A DNA stretch of 64,000 nt from Treponema sp. (GTDB taxonomy: Bacteria; Spirochaetota; Spirochaetia; Treponematales; Treponemataceae), in assembly GCA_017549025.1 (NCBI GenBank), contig JAFYWB010000010.1, forward strand, positions 20,734 through 84,733, read 5' to 3'. Under the pieces are notes generated by a model, which was not told where the DNA came from, did no database searches, and worked only from the letters and a program-made list of their open reading frames with translations. Position 1 is the stretch's first letter. The number at the start of each line of letters is the position of its first letter. Both the position numbers and the translations under genes were made by a program. Shown one piece after another: positions 1-8,704 of the stretch.

Positions 1-584
1 GCTTGGTGGAGCTTGACACTGAAGCTTGTACCGTCTTTTTGCCAAAAGAAGGAATGTCCCTTGACCTGGGTGGCATTGCCAAGGGCTTTGCCGCAGACCA
101 GCTGGTGGCCATAGCTCAGGAGGCTGGAGTACAGCGGGCACTCTTTGACTTGGGTGGCAACATTTATGCCTTCGGTGCCAAAGCAGACGGCTCTCCATGG
201 CGTGTAGGAGTGAAAAATCCCCAAAGCCCCGCAGGAGAACCAGCCCTTGCAGTGGCCGTAAAAGATTCTAGTATAGTCACCTCTGGTATGTACGAGCGAT
301 TCTTTGAGCAGGACGGTGTGCGCTACCACCACATCTTGAATCCCGCCACTGGCTTTCCCGTGTGGAACGATGTACAGTCTGTCACCATCGTCAGCAAAAG
401 CTCCATGCTGGCAGATGCACTTTCCACCTCCGTGTTCATTCTGGGGCAGGAGAAGGGACTGGAGCTCCTAGAAGCAGAAGCTGCAGAAGGTGTTATCATT
501 GCAGTGGACAACAAGGTATATCCCACCAGTGGTATGACAAATCAGCTTACCGTGGTGTCTCCCAGCTACCAGCTGGCAGAATAA
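1..584 (+). CDS. apbE: FAD:protein FMN transferase (ApbE), 3' part
   Basis: ApbE is a periplasmic or lipoprotein enzyme that attaches FMN from FAD covalently to threonine or serine of target flavoproteins such as RnfG and NqrC. The visible 193 residues cover the C-terminal two thirds of the family. They contain DLGGIAKGFAAD near the left edge, the FDLGGN stretch, and the Mg/FAD-site motif HHILNPATGFP about residue 108. The reading frame is open to the window edge, so the N-terminus and lipobox are missing. It converges head-on with the next gene: the two stop codons abut at 584/585 with no terminator between them. The family assignment is firm; the target flavoprotein is not in view. Confidence 0.93.
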   Translation, partial: LVELDTEACTVFLPKEGMSLDLGGIAKGFAADQLVAIAQEAGVQRALFDLGGNIYAFGAKADGSPWRVGVKNPQSPAGEPALAVAVKDSSIVTSGMYERFFEQDGVRYHHILNPATGFPVWNDVQSVTIVSKSSMLADALSTSVFILGQEKGLELLEAEAAEGVIIAVDNKVYPTSGMTNQLTVVSPSYQLAE

Positions 585-1631
585 TTACTCAGCTTCTCGT
601 AAGTCCAACAGCAAATCCAAATTCCAGTCCTCGCTGTTGTGGCGGAGGGTGATGAGGTTGCCGGTGCGGGTTGCAGTGAGGGGCAACGAGGCGGTAAGGG
701 GATACAGCTCCGAGCGGTCTGCAGCCCAATCTTGAGTAAGCTCAGCTTCCACTTTGTAGAGGAATTTTCCCTCAGCATCCAGTGTGGGGGTAAATAAGAA
801 ATAAAAGGTTTCGTTTCTATCCTTGCCACCAGCCTTTATCACTCGGTCGCCCGTAAGCAAAAAGATTCCCGCTGGATCTGGCTGAGAAAAATACACGGTT
901 TTACAAGAGGGCAGCAAATCCGTGGCATTTGCCCGAAAACGGAGAATGCGGGAGGGTGAAAGATTTGTTGTACCAGACAAGCCTGCACTTGCAACTTCCG
1001 TGTTTGCAGCGGAGCTTGTTGAAGCAGCCGTTTGACCAGCCCCTTGTGGAGCTTCTTTTTTGGATGCAGCTTGGGCTTCTGCCAATAATTCCAGCTTTTG
1101 AAGAATTTGCTGCAGGGTGGCTACGGTTTCTGACGAAAGAGTTTCTGACGAAGCAGTTTTGCCAGAATCAGCTGTGGCAGAAACATCTGTCGTTTGAGAG
1201 GTTTTGCTTGAATCTTGCAATTTTTCTAAAGCTGCTTCTAAGGATTTTGTGTCCAAGCCAGTTAAACTAGAAATTCCTGAAAGACCAGTAAGTTCTCCCA
1301 ATCCACCGAGCGATTCCAACGCTTCCAGTCCACCCAAGCCAGAAATACTCTGAGCAGTAAGCGCCAAGCCTGCCACTGTATCACTTAATTCTTGGTCGGT
1401 GGAATTAGTTTGGCTGGATTCTGTCTGGCTCTGGCTTTGTTGGTTTGGAACGTAAGGGGCACTTCCTCGCCAGGGAGTAGAAGGCCCAGAGGAGGAGCCA
1501 GAAATGCTTGGCATGGAAGGCGAGTCAACGGTGGGAAAATCCAATGCAAAAAGCCCCGCACACAGCCCAAAGACAAGGCCCATACAAAGCGCTTTTACAC
1601 ACAACTTTTTCACGCTCAAAGACAATCTCAT
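585..1631 (-). CDS. Secreted protein of unknown function
   Basis: The 348-residue product starts with a clear signal peptide (MRLSLSVKK followed by a hydrophobic stretch ending near AGLFA). Residues 30-230 are low complexity, rich in Ser, Thr, Gln, Gly and Leu, with a leucine/glycine-spaced run (GLGGLEALESLGGLGEL) and a helical, possibly coiled-coil region. The last 110 residues look globular (LRFRANATDLLP to LDLLLDLREAE), with alternating beta-like hydrophobics. The start at 1631 is chosen because the signal peptide begins there. An upstream in-frame codon at 1673 would add 14 residues and overlap the next gene. It lies 13 bp downstream of the metallopeptidase-like gene, probably the same transcript. 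I do not recognise the family; an envelope or periplasmic location is inferred. Confidence 0.75.
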   Translation of the reverse strand: MRLSLSVKKLCVKALCMGLVFGLCAGLFALDFPTVDSPSMPSISGSSSGPSTPWRGSAPYVPNQQSQSQTESSQTNSTDQELSDTVAGLALTAQSISGLGGLEALESLGGLGELTGLSGISSLTGLDTKSLEAALEKLQDSSKTSQTTDVSATADSGKTASSETLSSETVATLQQILQKLELLAEAQAASKKEAPQGAGQTAASTSSAANTEVASAGLSGTTNLSPSRILRFRANATDLLPSCKTVYFSQPDPAGIFLLTGDRVIKAGGKDRNETFYFLFTPTLDAEGKFLYKVEAELTQDWAADRSELYPLTASLPLTATRTGNLITLRHNSEDWNLDLLLDLREAE

Positions 1632-1644
1632 TCTGCCACCACAC

Positions 1645-2445
1645 TTACAAGCTGGCAAGACTTTCCTCCACAAACTCCAAGCGGGAGGTAAGCTGTTGGA
1701 TGGTTTTTTCCAGTCGCTTTTTCTCTTGCTCCAGCTTTGTCTTTTGGTCTACATCTTCGGCCTTTTTCTTCATCATAGCCCGCACAGAATCGGGACTATG
1801 GCCGCCAAGAAGCTGCTCCTCTGCGTCCTGTCGTTTTGCTTGGGGCATGGAAGCCACCAGCTTCATGTTTTCAAAGCCCAAGGCAGGATTTACTTGGGCG
1901 GCGGCCACCTTGGTAATGGAAGTGGCGGCACAACGGGGCATTTTCAGCACACGATCAATGTAGTCTTCGTAGCGAATGCCTGCATCCTGACACAGCTTGT
2001 GAGCCTTTGCCAAAAGCTGACCAAATTCCTGCATGAGCCGTCCGTTGGCTTCCAAGTAGTTCTTGCGGATATCCTCCGTCAGCTCTGCCAGCTCTGGGGA
2101 ATTTTCCAAACCGATAACGTAATAGCCCTTTTCTTCCGCCACTTCTAGCAAGCCATGAAAGCGAGCCCAAAACTGGTTTGTGTGAACTCGCTGGTAGGAG
2201 GGCTTAAGCCCCGCAGATTCCTCCAGCTTTTCCTCGTTCAGCAGATGGTGGGCATATTCGTGGATGGCGGTGTAAATCATCTGGTTGTCGCTGGTAAAAT
2301 TCTTGTTGTGCAAAAGGATTTCACAGGTGTCGGGCTTGTACAGGCCATTTACCCGCTTGCTTTCCTTGCCGGTGAGGGTGACAGAAAATTCCAGCTTGCT
2401 TTCTTCAATATCCAGCAGCATTGCCTTTATTTGATCTTGGTTCAT
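1645..2445 (-). CDS. Metallopeptidase-like protein with HExxH motif
   Basis: The protein has 266 residues and no signal peptide, so it is probably cytoplasmic. The motif IHEYAHH near residue 62 is a zincin-type HExxH site. It follows a domain (TGKESKRVNGLYKPDTCEI) that looks like a small antirestriction or ImmA/IrrE-type metallopeptidase fold. The last 60 residues are a predicted coiled coil (KKAEDVDQKTKLEQEKKRL and on). Its start codon overlaps the rsmE stop codon by 4 bp (ATGA type), so the two are translationally coupled. Whether the active site works and what it cleaves cannot be seen. A structural or regulatory role without catalysis is possible. Confidence 0.7.
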   Translation of the reverse strand: MNQDQIKAMLLDIEESKLEFSVTLTGKESKRVNGLYKPDTCEILLHNKNFTSDNQMIYTAIHEYAHHLLNEEKLEESAGLKPSYQRVHTNQFWARFHGLLEVAEEKGYYVIGLENSPELAELTEDIRKNYLEANGRLMQEFGQLLAKAHKLCQDAGIRYEDYIDRVLKMPRCAATSITKVAAAQVNPALGFENMKLVASMPQAKRQDAEEQLLGGHSPDSVRAMMKKKAEDVDQKTKLEQEKKRLEKTIQQLTSRLEFVEESLASL

Positions 2446-3233
2446 AGTATCTCCATATTTGAAAGAATGATTGCTACAGCAGTGGTGGCGGCAGTTTCTG
2501 TCCGAAGCACTCGCTCGCCCATGCCGCAGAGAGTAAAGCCTCGTTCTCGGAACAGGTTCCGTTCGTTGGCAGTCCAGCCCCGCTCGCTTCCAATAGCAGC
2601 CACCACCCCAGCAGTTTTCGCCTCATCAGCAGAAAACTGGGATGACAAAAATCCCTGCAAGGAAGCCGTTGGTTCAATATTATCTAGGGCAACTCTAATA
2701 CTGGTGTTGCCCACAACTCTAATGCTATCGTTGCCCGCAACTTGGATGTGAGTGTTGCCTGCAACAAAATCCAAGCAGGAGGCCACATTTTGGTGAACGA
2801 AAACCTGAGGCACGTGGGTGCTTTTTGCCTGAATGGAGCCATCCTTCAGCATGGCATGTAATTCTTCTGGCTGGGACAAGGTGGCCTTAAGGTAAGATTT
2901 TTCCCCCAGCTCTGTTCCACACAAATGCACCTGGCTTACTCCAAGACTTGCAATATCTCGCAGCAAGCGCTTCAGCTGAATTGGACGAGGAAATCCGATT
3001 ATCATGGTTACAGGATGGAGCGGCTTTCCGTCACCACTGGCCACAAAACGAAATTCCATGCCCTGAGGAGAAACAGAAAGGATTTCCGCCGTTCCAGCGG
3101 CTCCATTCACAATGCCTGCGTCAAAGCTGTCTCCCACGCCTTTGTGCAAAATCTTTTGTATGTGCTTTACTCGAGGGTCACAGAGAGGGAGAGGTGAGAC
3201 AAGCTCAGCCTCTTCAAATAGAACGATATTCAC
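2442..3233 (-). CDS. rsmE: 16S rRNA (uracil1498-N3)-methyltransferase RsmE
   Basis: RsmE is a SPOUT-fold, SAM-dependent enzyme that methylates N3 of U1498 in 16S rRNA of the 30S subunit. Family signatures are HIQKIL near the N-terminus, IIGFPRPIQLKRLLRD, the SAM-binding knot IGSERGWTANERNLF, and the C-terminal ERVLRTETAATTAV. At 263 residues it is about 20 longer than usual. The excess is three copies of an 8-residue repeat (VAGNTHIQ, VAGNDSIR, VVGNTSIR) encoded by a 24-bp tandem repeat at 2690-2761. The start is a GTG six bases after a TATACT box with no Shine-Dalgarno sequence, so the mRNA is probably leaderless. Confidence 0.93.
   Translation of the reverse strand: MNIVLFEEAELVSPLPLCDPRVKHIQKILHKGVGDSFDAGIVNGAAGTAEILSVSPQGMEFRFVASGDGKPLHPVTMIIGFPRPIQLKRLLRDIASLGVSQVHLCGTELGEKSYLKATLSQPEELHAMLKDGSIQAKSTHVPQVFVHQNVASCLDFVAGNTHIQVAGNDSIRVVGNTSIRVALDNIEPTASLQGFLSSQFSADEAKTAGVVAAIGSERGWTANERNLFRERGFTLCGMGERVLRTETAATTAVAIILSNMEIL
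2690..2761 (-). repeat. 24-bp x 3 in-frame tandem repeat inside rsmE
   Basis: Three successive 24-bp units (2690-2713, 2714-2737, 2738-2761) share the pattern caact-(8)-t.gttgcc. They encode 8-residue units of the form V-[AV]-G-N-[TD]-[SH]-I-[RQ]. The repeat keeps frame and inserts 24 residues just before the LDNIEP segment. Confidence 0.85.
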
Positions 3234-3239
3234 AGCAGT

Positions 3240-3267
3240 AGTATAGCAGGATTAGGCTTCTTGTGAA
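3240..3267 (-). promoter_or_regulatory. Promoter of rsmE, leaderless
   Basis: On the minus strand a TTCACA -35 box (3262-3267) is separated by 16 bp from a TATACT -10 box (3240-3245). The GTG start follows after 6 bases, so the transcript should begin at or next to the start codon. Confidence 0.55.
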
Positions 3268-3402
3268 AGTCGCAGTGATTTAAATCATTCCCAATGTTGT
3301 AGAGCACCTCTATATCAGCTAACTTCATATAATCTTTATAATTCCAATAACCGATGATATTGATTTTTTTTTATAATTTTGTTAGAACTTACAAAGATCT
3401 TG

Positions 3403-3437
3403 CCAAAATGACAAAAAATTATTTTTTGTTATTTTGG
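3403..3437. repeat. 35-bp AT-rich palindrome upstream of an outer-membrane gene
   Basis: An almost perfect inverted repeat: ccaaaa(t)gacaaaaaa, a 2-base centre, then the complement ending ttttgg, with one mismatch. It is followed directly by a second, weaker palindrome at 3441-3468 (cctttttttcatg / catgaagaaaagg). Both lie in the 292-bp gap between the divergent rsmE and the gene at 3527. They could be an operator, or hairpins in the 5' leader of that gene. The remainder of this gap shows only AT-rich sequence. Confidence 0.6.
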
Positions 3438-3526
3438 TATCCTTTTTTTCATGCTCATGAAGAAAAGGACATTTTTTATTTAAATTCCATGATTGCCAAT
3501 GATAGGCACTGAGGAAAGGAGTTTGC

Positions 3527-4810
3527 ATGAAGCGTATTATGATGGGAGTTATAACACTCACACTGGCATGTGCCATGGCTGTAGGTCAGGCATCCCTCTT
3601 GAATGAAGCAACCAACGGCTTGTTCAAAAATGTGAATGACTATGTAATTAAACCCAATGTCATGTTCAACACCGTGGAAACAAAGCAGGTGATTATTGGT
3701 GGTGGTTTTGACAACTTAGGATTTGAGTCTAATGCTACAGGTAGCGGACTTGTTGGTTACTTTCATCCCGGCAAATTACCTTGGAGTATAGCAGGAAGCT
3801 TGAATCTTAATTCAGGAACTCACCAAGTAAGTCAAACAGTTACCACTGGAGATGGTCAGACAATTTCTGAAACAACCTATGAAAATCCTGCATTCTCTAC
3901 CTATGAAGCTGGATTCCGATTCACCTTTGGGCTTCCAGAGACAATGAATCTGTCTGCAGGAGTTGTAGCATATTTTGACGGCACAGAAATCCCCCAGTCA
4001 AAAACAACTGTAACAACAGGTGGTCAAGATACCATCATATATAGAGGTGGAACAAAAACCTTTAACATGGTACTTGGAGTACCTATTGGAATGGAATTTG
4101 GTTCTGTTTACAATATTATTGAACCATTTTTCCTCATGGAAAAAACTACCGATGTTGTAGCAAGCCCACGACAGAACGCAGGAGAAGAAACCACCACTAC
4201 AACAAACACCTTCATGCTGTATGACAAGCTTATAGCTCAGGACATGCTTCCCGCTCCCTTCGGTTCAGAAACCAGCTTCTGGCTTGGTATCGGAAATGCA
4301 GAATTGACAAAAATTACCGAGCTGGAAAAGCCTGCTTACACAACAGATAACGCTGGAGTTGGTGAAATCAAACTTTCAACTCAGTTTGGTATGTCTAATT
4401 TGCAAGACTTTTCCACAGCTGGAATCGAAATCAAATTCAAGCCAATGATGTACTTTGATCTCGTATTGGGGCCCCACAAATCAGTTACATTTGGAGCTAC
4501 TGTAGCAGCAGGAGCCGCAGCTTATGCACCACTGGGAAATCTTCCATTGGCAGTATTCTTTGGCGTTACTCCAGCATTACAGTTCCACACAACAACGTTG
4601 GTCACAGAAACAACAAATCCAGGAGGAAGAATCACTACTACAACCAGTGCAAGCCGTTCTTTACGAACCAATGTACTTTGGAGTGGAAAGGTTGGAACAA
4701 GCGTTTTATTACCTAAAGACATGGTTCTTGACGTAACACTGAATGTTACTACTGCAGGAGCAAACACTTCATCATTAGGACTTTCTGCACAAATGTCTAT
4801 TGCACTGTAA
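3527..4810 (+). CDS. Predicted outer-membrane beta-barrel protein
   Basis: The product has 427 residues with a signal peptide (MKRIMMGVITLTLACAMAVG) cut near GQA. The mature part is built of alternating beta-like strands with many Gly, Thr and aromatic residues, for example VIIGGGFDNLGFESNATGSG, and ends in a short strand (LSAQMSIAL). This is the look of a spirochete outer-membrane barrel. I do not recognise the family. The start has a good Shine-Dalgarno sequence (aaaggag, 7 bases before ATG). A CAP-domain lipoprotein follows 13 bp downstream with its own gaggagg, so the two probably form an operon acting at the cell surface or in the periplasm. Confidence 0.72.
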   Translation: MKRIMMGVITLTLACAMAVGQASLLNEATNGLFKNVNDYVIKPNVMFNTVETKQVIIGGGFDNLGFESNATGSGLVGYFHPGKLPWSIAGSLNLNSGTHQVSQTVTTGDGQTISETTYENPAFSTYEAGFRFTFGLPETMNLSAGVVAYFDGTEIPQSKTTVTTGGQDTIIYRGGTKTFNMVLGVPIGMEFGSVYNIIEPFFLMEKTTDVVASPRQNAGEETTTTTNTFMLYDKLIAQDMLPAPFGSETSFWLGIGNAELTKITELEKPAYTTDNAGVGEIKLSTQFGMSNLQDFSTAGIEIKFKPMMYFDLVLGPHKSVTFGATVAAGAAAYAPLGNLPLAVFFGVTPALQFHTTTLVTETTNPGGRITTTTSASRSLRTNVLWSGKVGTSVLLPKDMVLDVTLNVTTAGANTSSLGLSAQMSIAL

Positions 4811-4823
4811 ATGAGGAGGTTAT

Positions 4824-5867
4824 ATGGCTAAACCTACAAGGCTAAAAATAACTGGAATACTTATAGCACTTGCTATCAGTCTCTTGTCAACATTCATTGC
4901 CTGTGACTTTCAACCTACAGTTATCTTTGATAGTGCAAAAAGTGGAGATATCACCCTTCCCTTTTTGACAAAAGCTGAGATTCGCCAAATGTTGGAAGAA
5001 ACAGATTCAAAGCATCTTCCAAGCCCAGTGATGGAAGAAGAGCCTGACTACAATCCAATGGATTCAAGTTCTCCATGGAATCCAGGAAAAGTAAAACAAG
5101 AAGCATTGGATTTAGCTCTTGCAAGAATCAATGTTATTCGGAGACTGTGTGGATTACCTCCAATGATAACACAGGAAGCAGGAAATAACAGCGCACAATA
5201 TGGTGCTGCTCTTATGGCAATAACACAAGTCCCAGGACATGGAAACCAACCAGAGTGGCCAGGCATCGATTCAGCTTCCATAAAGAAAGGAAAAGATGCT
5301 ACTGGAGCAGGCAATATTTATGAGTTACCTCCAGAAAAAATTGTGAGTGCAATGGATGGATATTGTCTCGACCCAGGAAATCCTCAAGTTGGCCACCGCC
5401 TCCTTCTTCTTGAGCCTGGTCAGCAGCAAATTGGAATCGGTACAGCACCTCCACCTCCAACAGGAGGAAAAGGAGCTAACGTAGTTCAAATCTATTCCTT
5501 ACCAGCATTACCGAAAGACTATGTACGCAAGGAATTTGATTGGGATTTTGTATCCTATCCATCAGCTGGCTACTTTCCATTGCTTGGCTCTTTCTTTGGC
5601 TCTCCGTCTTTATGGAGTGTTAAACTGAATACAGCCAAATACGAAATTGATACAAACACAGTTACAGTTGTGGTGACACGGTTAAATGACAAAAAAACTT
5701 GGAATTTCCCTTGGTTTGGTGGTTGGACTTCTGCTTCAACAGTTTTCCAGCTAGACAACAATACTGTTGAGCCAGGAGATGTTTTCAAAGTGGAGCTGAA
5801 AGGTCTTAAAGACAAATCAGGTAATCCCGTTGACTTTGCCTTTCAGACAGAATTCTTCACTCCATAA
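4824..5867 (+). CDS. CAP/SCP-domain lipoprotein
   Basis: The 347-residue protein has a lipoprotein signal ending in FIAC (Cys27), so it is membrane anchored. Residues about 90-215 resemble the CAP (SCP/PR-1) superfamily: ALDLALARINVIRRLCGLPP, a conserved N..AQYGAALMA helix and a PGHG-type motif. The C-terminal 130 residues are beta-rich (YEIDTNTVTVVVTRLNDKKT) and look like an Ig-like or Big-type domain that closes the protein. Bacterial CAP proteins are extracellular, and their activity is generally unknown. The gene sits 13 bp behind the barrel protein and is followed by a strong terminator. Confidence 0.75.
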   Translation: MAKPTRLKITGILIALAISLLSTFIACDFQPTVIFDSAKSGDITLPFLTKAEIRQMLEETDSKHLPSPVMEEEPDYNPMDSSSPWNPGKVKQEALDLALARINVIRRLCGLPPMITQEAGNNSAQYGAALMAITQVPGHGNQPEWPGIDSASIKKGKDATGAGNIYELPPEKIVSAMDGYCLDPGNPQVGHRLLLLEPGQQQIGIGTAPPPPTGGKGANVVQIYSLPALPKDYVRKEFDWDFVSYPSAGYFPLLGSFFGSPSLWSVKLNTAKYEIDTNTVTVVVTRLNDKKTWNFPWFGGWTSASTVFQLDNNTVEPGDVFKVELKGLKDKSGNPVDFAFQTEFFTP

Positions 5868-5903
5868 ATAATTTCAAGCTATAACCCCAACCATCTGGTG
5901 ACC

Positions 5904-5946
5904 ATCCCCCGCTCAAGGAAATTCCTTCACAGGCGGGGGATTTTTA
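5904..5946 (+). terminator. Rho-independent terminator
   Basis: The stem atcccccgc / gcgggggat, with an inner aaggaa/ttcctt stem, is followed by ttttattt. It ends the barrel/CAP operon and lies just before the convergent globin gene. Confidence 0.85.
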
Positions 5947-5947
5947 T

Positions 5948-6325
5948 TTACTGATACAACATTGTTTTAAATCCAGCTGCAATCATTTGAGCTCGTTGCA
6001 AAATCTGTGCAGCAGGTACTTCGGTAAATACTTGATTCAGGCTTTCTTCAAAAAGGTCTAGCCAAATATCAAAATATTCCTTTGGAAAGGGAGGCAAATT
6101 CAAGTGTGCCTGAGGTGGATTCCCTCGAAAATTTCCTGTTCCCAGAAGCATTCCACGCCAAAACTCTCCAATCTTTTTTTTGTGAACTGCCCACACCTCA
6201 TCAGTTATTCCCACAGCTTTATTAAAAATTGCTCCTACACCTTTTTCATCTGCCCGAATTTTTGCATAGAAAACCTCCATCAAAAGATCTATACCTTCAT
6301 CACAGATTACATCATACTTATTCAT
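5948..6325 (-). CDS. Group III truncated haemoglobin
   Basis: The 125-residue length and sequence fit the group III (P) truncated globins, haem proteins linked in other bacteria to oxygen, NO or peroxide chemistry. Family features are FW.GMLLGTGNFRGNPPQAH, which includes the proximal-helix region with the haem-ligating His, and FDIWLDLFEESL. The N-terminal VFYAKIRADEKGVGAIFNKA fits the B/C helices. It is a single gene with an aaggaag Shine-Dalgarno sequence. For an anaerobe, detoxification of O2 or NO is a reasonable inference but nothing nearby proves it. Confidence 0.85.
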   Translation of the reverse strand: MNKYDVICDEGIDLLMEVFYAKIRADEKGVGAIFNKAVGITDEVWAVHKKKIGEFWRGMLLGTGNFRGNPPQAHLNLPPFPKEYFDIWLDLFEESLNQVFTEVPAAQILQRAQMIAAGFKTMLYQ

Positions 6326-6418
6326 AACATCTTCCTTAAAAAAGTGAAATAATATATATATAATTTACACATTTTATTTTTACAGTCAAGTCCTCTTTCA
6401 GGCTCCACTCAAATTTCC

Positions 6419-6447
6419 TAGACAGAACTGATTCTTCCTTATACAAT
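6419..6447 (+). promoter_or_regulatory. Leaderless promoter for 6454 gene
   Basis: TAGACA (6419-6424), a 17-bp spacer, then TACAAT (6442-6447). The ATG follows six bases later with no Shine-Dalgarno sequence. Confidence 0.6.
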
Positions 6448-6453
6448 CAAATC

Positions 6454-7395
6454 ATGAAGCACGTTCCACTTCCACTGAAAATAATTTTTACTATTGTACT
6501 TGTTCTAGTGCTCACCTTAACTCTGAGCTGGGTAGGACTTTTAGTCTACGGAAAAATCACCTACGCAGATACCTTTGCCCAACGCACCATCATAACGAAA
6601 AATCCAGGACTTCAAGACGGACTTGTTCCCCAGGGCCTCACCTGGCATCAGGAAGAAAAAGCCTTTCTCACAGTAGGCTACATGGCAGACGGCAGCCCCA
6701 GCAGAATCTATCTGATACAGCCAGAAACAAAGGAAACTCGGTTCTATCAGCTTACCAGTGGCGGAAATCCCTTCTACAGACACACAGGTGGCTTGCAATA
6801 CTCAAACGGCTACCTGTACCTTGCAGACGATGGTACTGGGCTCTACAAGTTTTCCGCCCAGCTTCCAGCCGCTGGAGCAACCATCGAAATCGGTAATCCC
6901 ATCGTTCTGCCCCACAACAGCGCCTTTGTCTTTGCTTCAGGTGATTCTATCTACAGCGGAGAATTCAACAACGACAAGCAATACCAATGTTCAAACAGCT
7001 TTACCTACAACGGCACCACTCATTCCGCCATTGTAGCCAAGTATTCCAGCCACAATTTAACTACCCCAGAATTGGTGTATTCCATCAGCAACGAAACTCA
7101 GGGTTTTGCTATCCTCCCAGACGGCACCATTGTCCTGTCTCAAAGCTATGGCCTTTCCCCTTCCCGCTTCTTAGTTTACGAGCCAGAGCAACAAATCATG
7201 ACTGGCCGCACCATGCACGGAGCCCAGGTTTGCTTCTTGGGAGAACCTACTCGCAGCATCCAAGCTCCACCCATGAGTGAAGATTTAGACGTACACAACG
7301 GTATCCTTGTTTACATGACTGAGTCTGCTAGCAAAAAATACCTCTTTGGCAACCTCTATTTTGACTGGAATATTTATGCCTTAGAGGTACATTAG
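6454..7395 (+). CDS. Membrane-anchored beta-propeller-like protein
   Basis: The 313-residue protein has one N-terminal membrane segment (residues 8-32, IIFTIVLVLVLTLTLSWVGL) and a long extracytoplasmic part. Repeating segments such as GLVPQGLTWH...KAFLTVGY, GGLQYSNGYLYLADDGTGLYKF and GFAILPDGTIVLSQSYG have the look of propeller blades. They recall the SMP-30/TolB-like class in which each blade ends in a short YL or VL strand. No catalytic residues can be named. It is a single gene, apparently leaderless, with no terminator before the next promoter. Function unknown. Confidence 0.65.
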   Translation: MKHVPLPLKIIFTIVLVLVLTLTLSWVGLLVYGKITYADTFAQRTIITKNPGLQDGLVPQGLTWHQEEKAFLTVGYMADGSPSRIYLIQPETKETRFYQLTSGGNPFYRHTGGLQYSNGYLYLADDGTGLYKFSAQLPAAGATIEIGNPIVLPHNSAFVFASGDSIYSGEFNNDKQYQCSNSFTYNGTTHSAIVAKYSSHNLTTPELVYSISNETQGFAILPDGTIVLSQSYGLSPSRFLVYEPEQQIMTGRTMHGAQVCFLGEPTRSIQAPPMSEDLDVHNGILVYMTESASKKYLFGNLYFDWNIYALEVH

Positions 7396-7480
7396 ACTGA
7401 AAAGAGAAAATTGACCTACCAAAGAGAGCCTTATAAAACTTGATTTTTAAATTTTTATTTATTTTTCTCCAATACTGCTG

Positions 7481-7486
7481 TATAAT
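7481..7486 (+). promoter_or_regulatory. -10 box of a leaderless promoter for the acyltransferase gene
   Basis: A perfect TATAAT lies 8 bases before the ATG at 7495, with no Shine-Dalgarno sequence. The -35 region is poor (tttatt). Confidence 0.5.
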
Positions 7487-7494
7487 GATAGAAT

Positions 7495-8703
7495 ATGCAC
7501 AAGACAGATATCAAGGAAGCCAGAAAATATAAACGGCATGTACGACTTTGGAAGGGAATAGTTGCTATTGCGAGACCTCTTTTGACCCCAATATTCAAAT
7601 ATGAATATGAGGCCATTCCAGACATAGCTGGACCTTGTTTAGTTCTTTCTAATCACAACACCGATTTAGACCCTGCCTTCCTGGGAATTAGCTTTAAAAA
7701 CCACATCTATTTTGTTGCAAGCGAGCACGTATATCGTTCAGGGTTGCCAGGGATGCTTCTCAAATTCGTTTTTGAGCCCATTGCAAAAATCAAAGGAAGC
7801 TCAGACACCTTAACCGTTATGAAAATAATTCGGTATCTTCGAAGCGGTAAGAATGTTGCCCTATTTCCCGAAGGAAATCGAAGCTTTAATGGTAAAACTG
7901 GCGAAATTTTTGATGCCATCGGTAAGCTCGTAAAGGCTTCTAATGCAACCCTCGTAACGTATAAATTCCAAGGTGGATATTTTACTACACCACGTTGGGG
8001 AAAAGGTATCCGACGGGGAAAATTAACAGGAAAATTGGTTCAAATTTACGAGCCAGCACAATTAAAGGAACTGAGTCCAGAGGAAATTAGTGCTCATATC
8101 CGACAAGACCTTGACGAAAATGCCTACGCAACCCAAGCAAAAAATCCTATTCCATACAAAGGAAATAAGCTTTCCTTAGGCTTTGAAAGTGGCTACTGTG
8201 TCTGTCCTCATTGTCATGAAATTGATAGCATTACTTCTACAAAAAAGAAAATCATTTGTACAAGCTGTGGTATGGAAACCCAGCTTGATGCCTATGGTTA
8301 TTTCCCCAAAGATTTCATTTTCAAGACTGTTGAAGAATGGGATGATTTTCAGGAAAAATATTTTGCCAATTTTGTTCAAGAAAACACAGATACAAAGGAC
8401 AGCCTTTTTTATGACACCGAGGTAGAGTTACTTACCTTTACAGAAAATCATCAGGAAACCTCTCTGGGAATGGGTGTCTTCAAAATGTACGCTGATAAAT
8501 TTCTTTTTGAAAGTCCCACCACAACAGTTACAATCCCCTTTGATAGTATTCCCGATATTGCTATTCACGGAAAAAAGACCTTGGTTTTCTCTGCAACAGG
8601 AAATTTACACTACGAATTACAATCAAAGAAATTGATTAACGTAAGAAAATATCTTTCCTGTTTTACTGCCATCAAAGCACTCTCAACAAAAAAAGGAGAA
8701 TAA
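7495..8703 (+). CDS. PlsC-type lysophospholipid acyltransferase with C-terminal zinc ribbon
   Basis: Residues 45-200 are a 1-acylglycerol-3-phosphate acyltransferase domain. The catalytic H-x4-D is at His54/Asp59 (SNHNTDLDP), and the acyl-acceptor motif FPEGNRS is at 124-130. Such enzymes acylate lysophosphatidate at the inner membrane. After it comes a Cys4 zinc ribbon (C-x2-C at 237-240, C-x2-C at 255-258), then about 140 residues without a recognised domain. At 402 residues it is far longer than a plain PlsC (about 240). The added ribbon could bind nucleic acid, protein or a regulatory ligand; this is inference. gltS begins 1 bp after the stop, its Shine-Dalgarno sequence lying inside this gene, so the two are cotranscribed. 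Confidence 0.82.
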   Translation: MHKTDIKEARKYKRHVRLWKGIVAIARPLLTPIFKYEYEAIPDIAGPCLVLSNHNTDLDPAFLGISFKNHIYFVASEHVYRSGLPGMLLKFVFEPIAKIKGSSDTLTVMKIIRYLRSGKNVALFPEGNRSFNGKTGEIFDAIGKLVKASNATLVTYKFQGGYFTTPRWGKGIRRGKLTGKLVQIYEPAQLKELSPEEISAHIRQDLDENAYATQAKNPIPYKGNKLSLGFESGYCVCPHCHEIDSITSTKKKIICTSCGMETQLDAYGYFPKDFIFKTVEEWDDFQEKYFANFVQENTDTKDSLFYDTEVELLTFTENHQETSLGMGVFKMYADKFLFESPTTTVTIPFDSIPDIAIHGKKTLVFSATGNLHYELQSKKLINVRKYLSCFTAIKALSTKKGE

Positions 8704-8704
8704 A

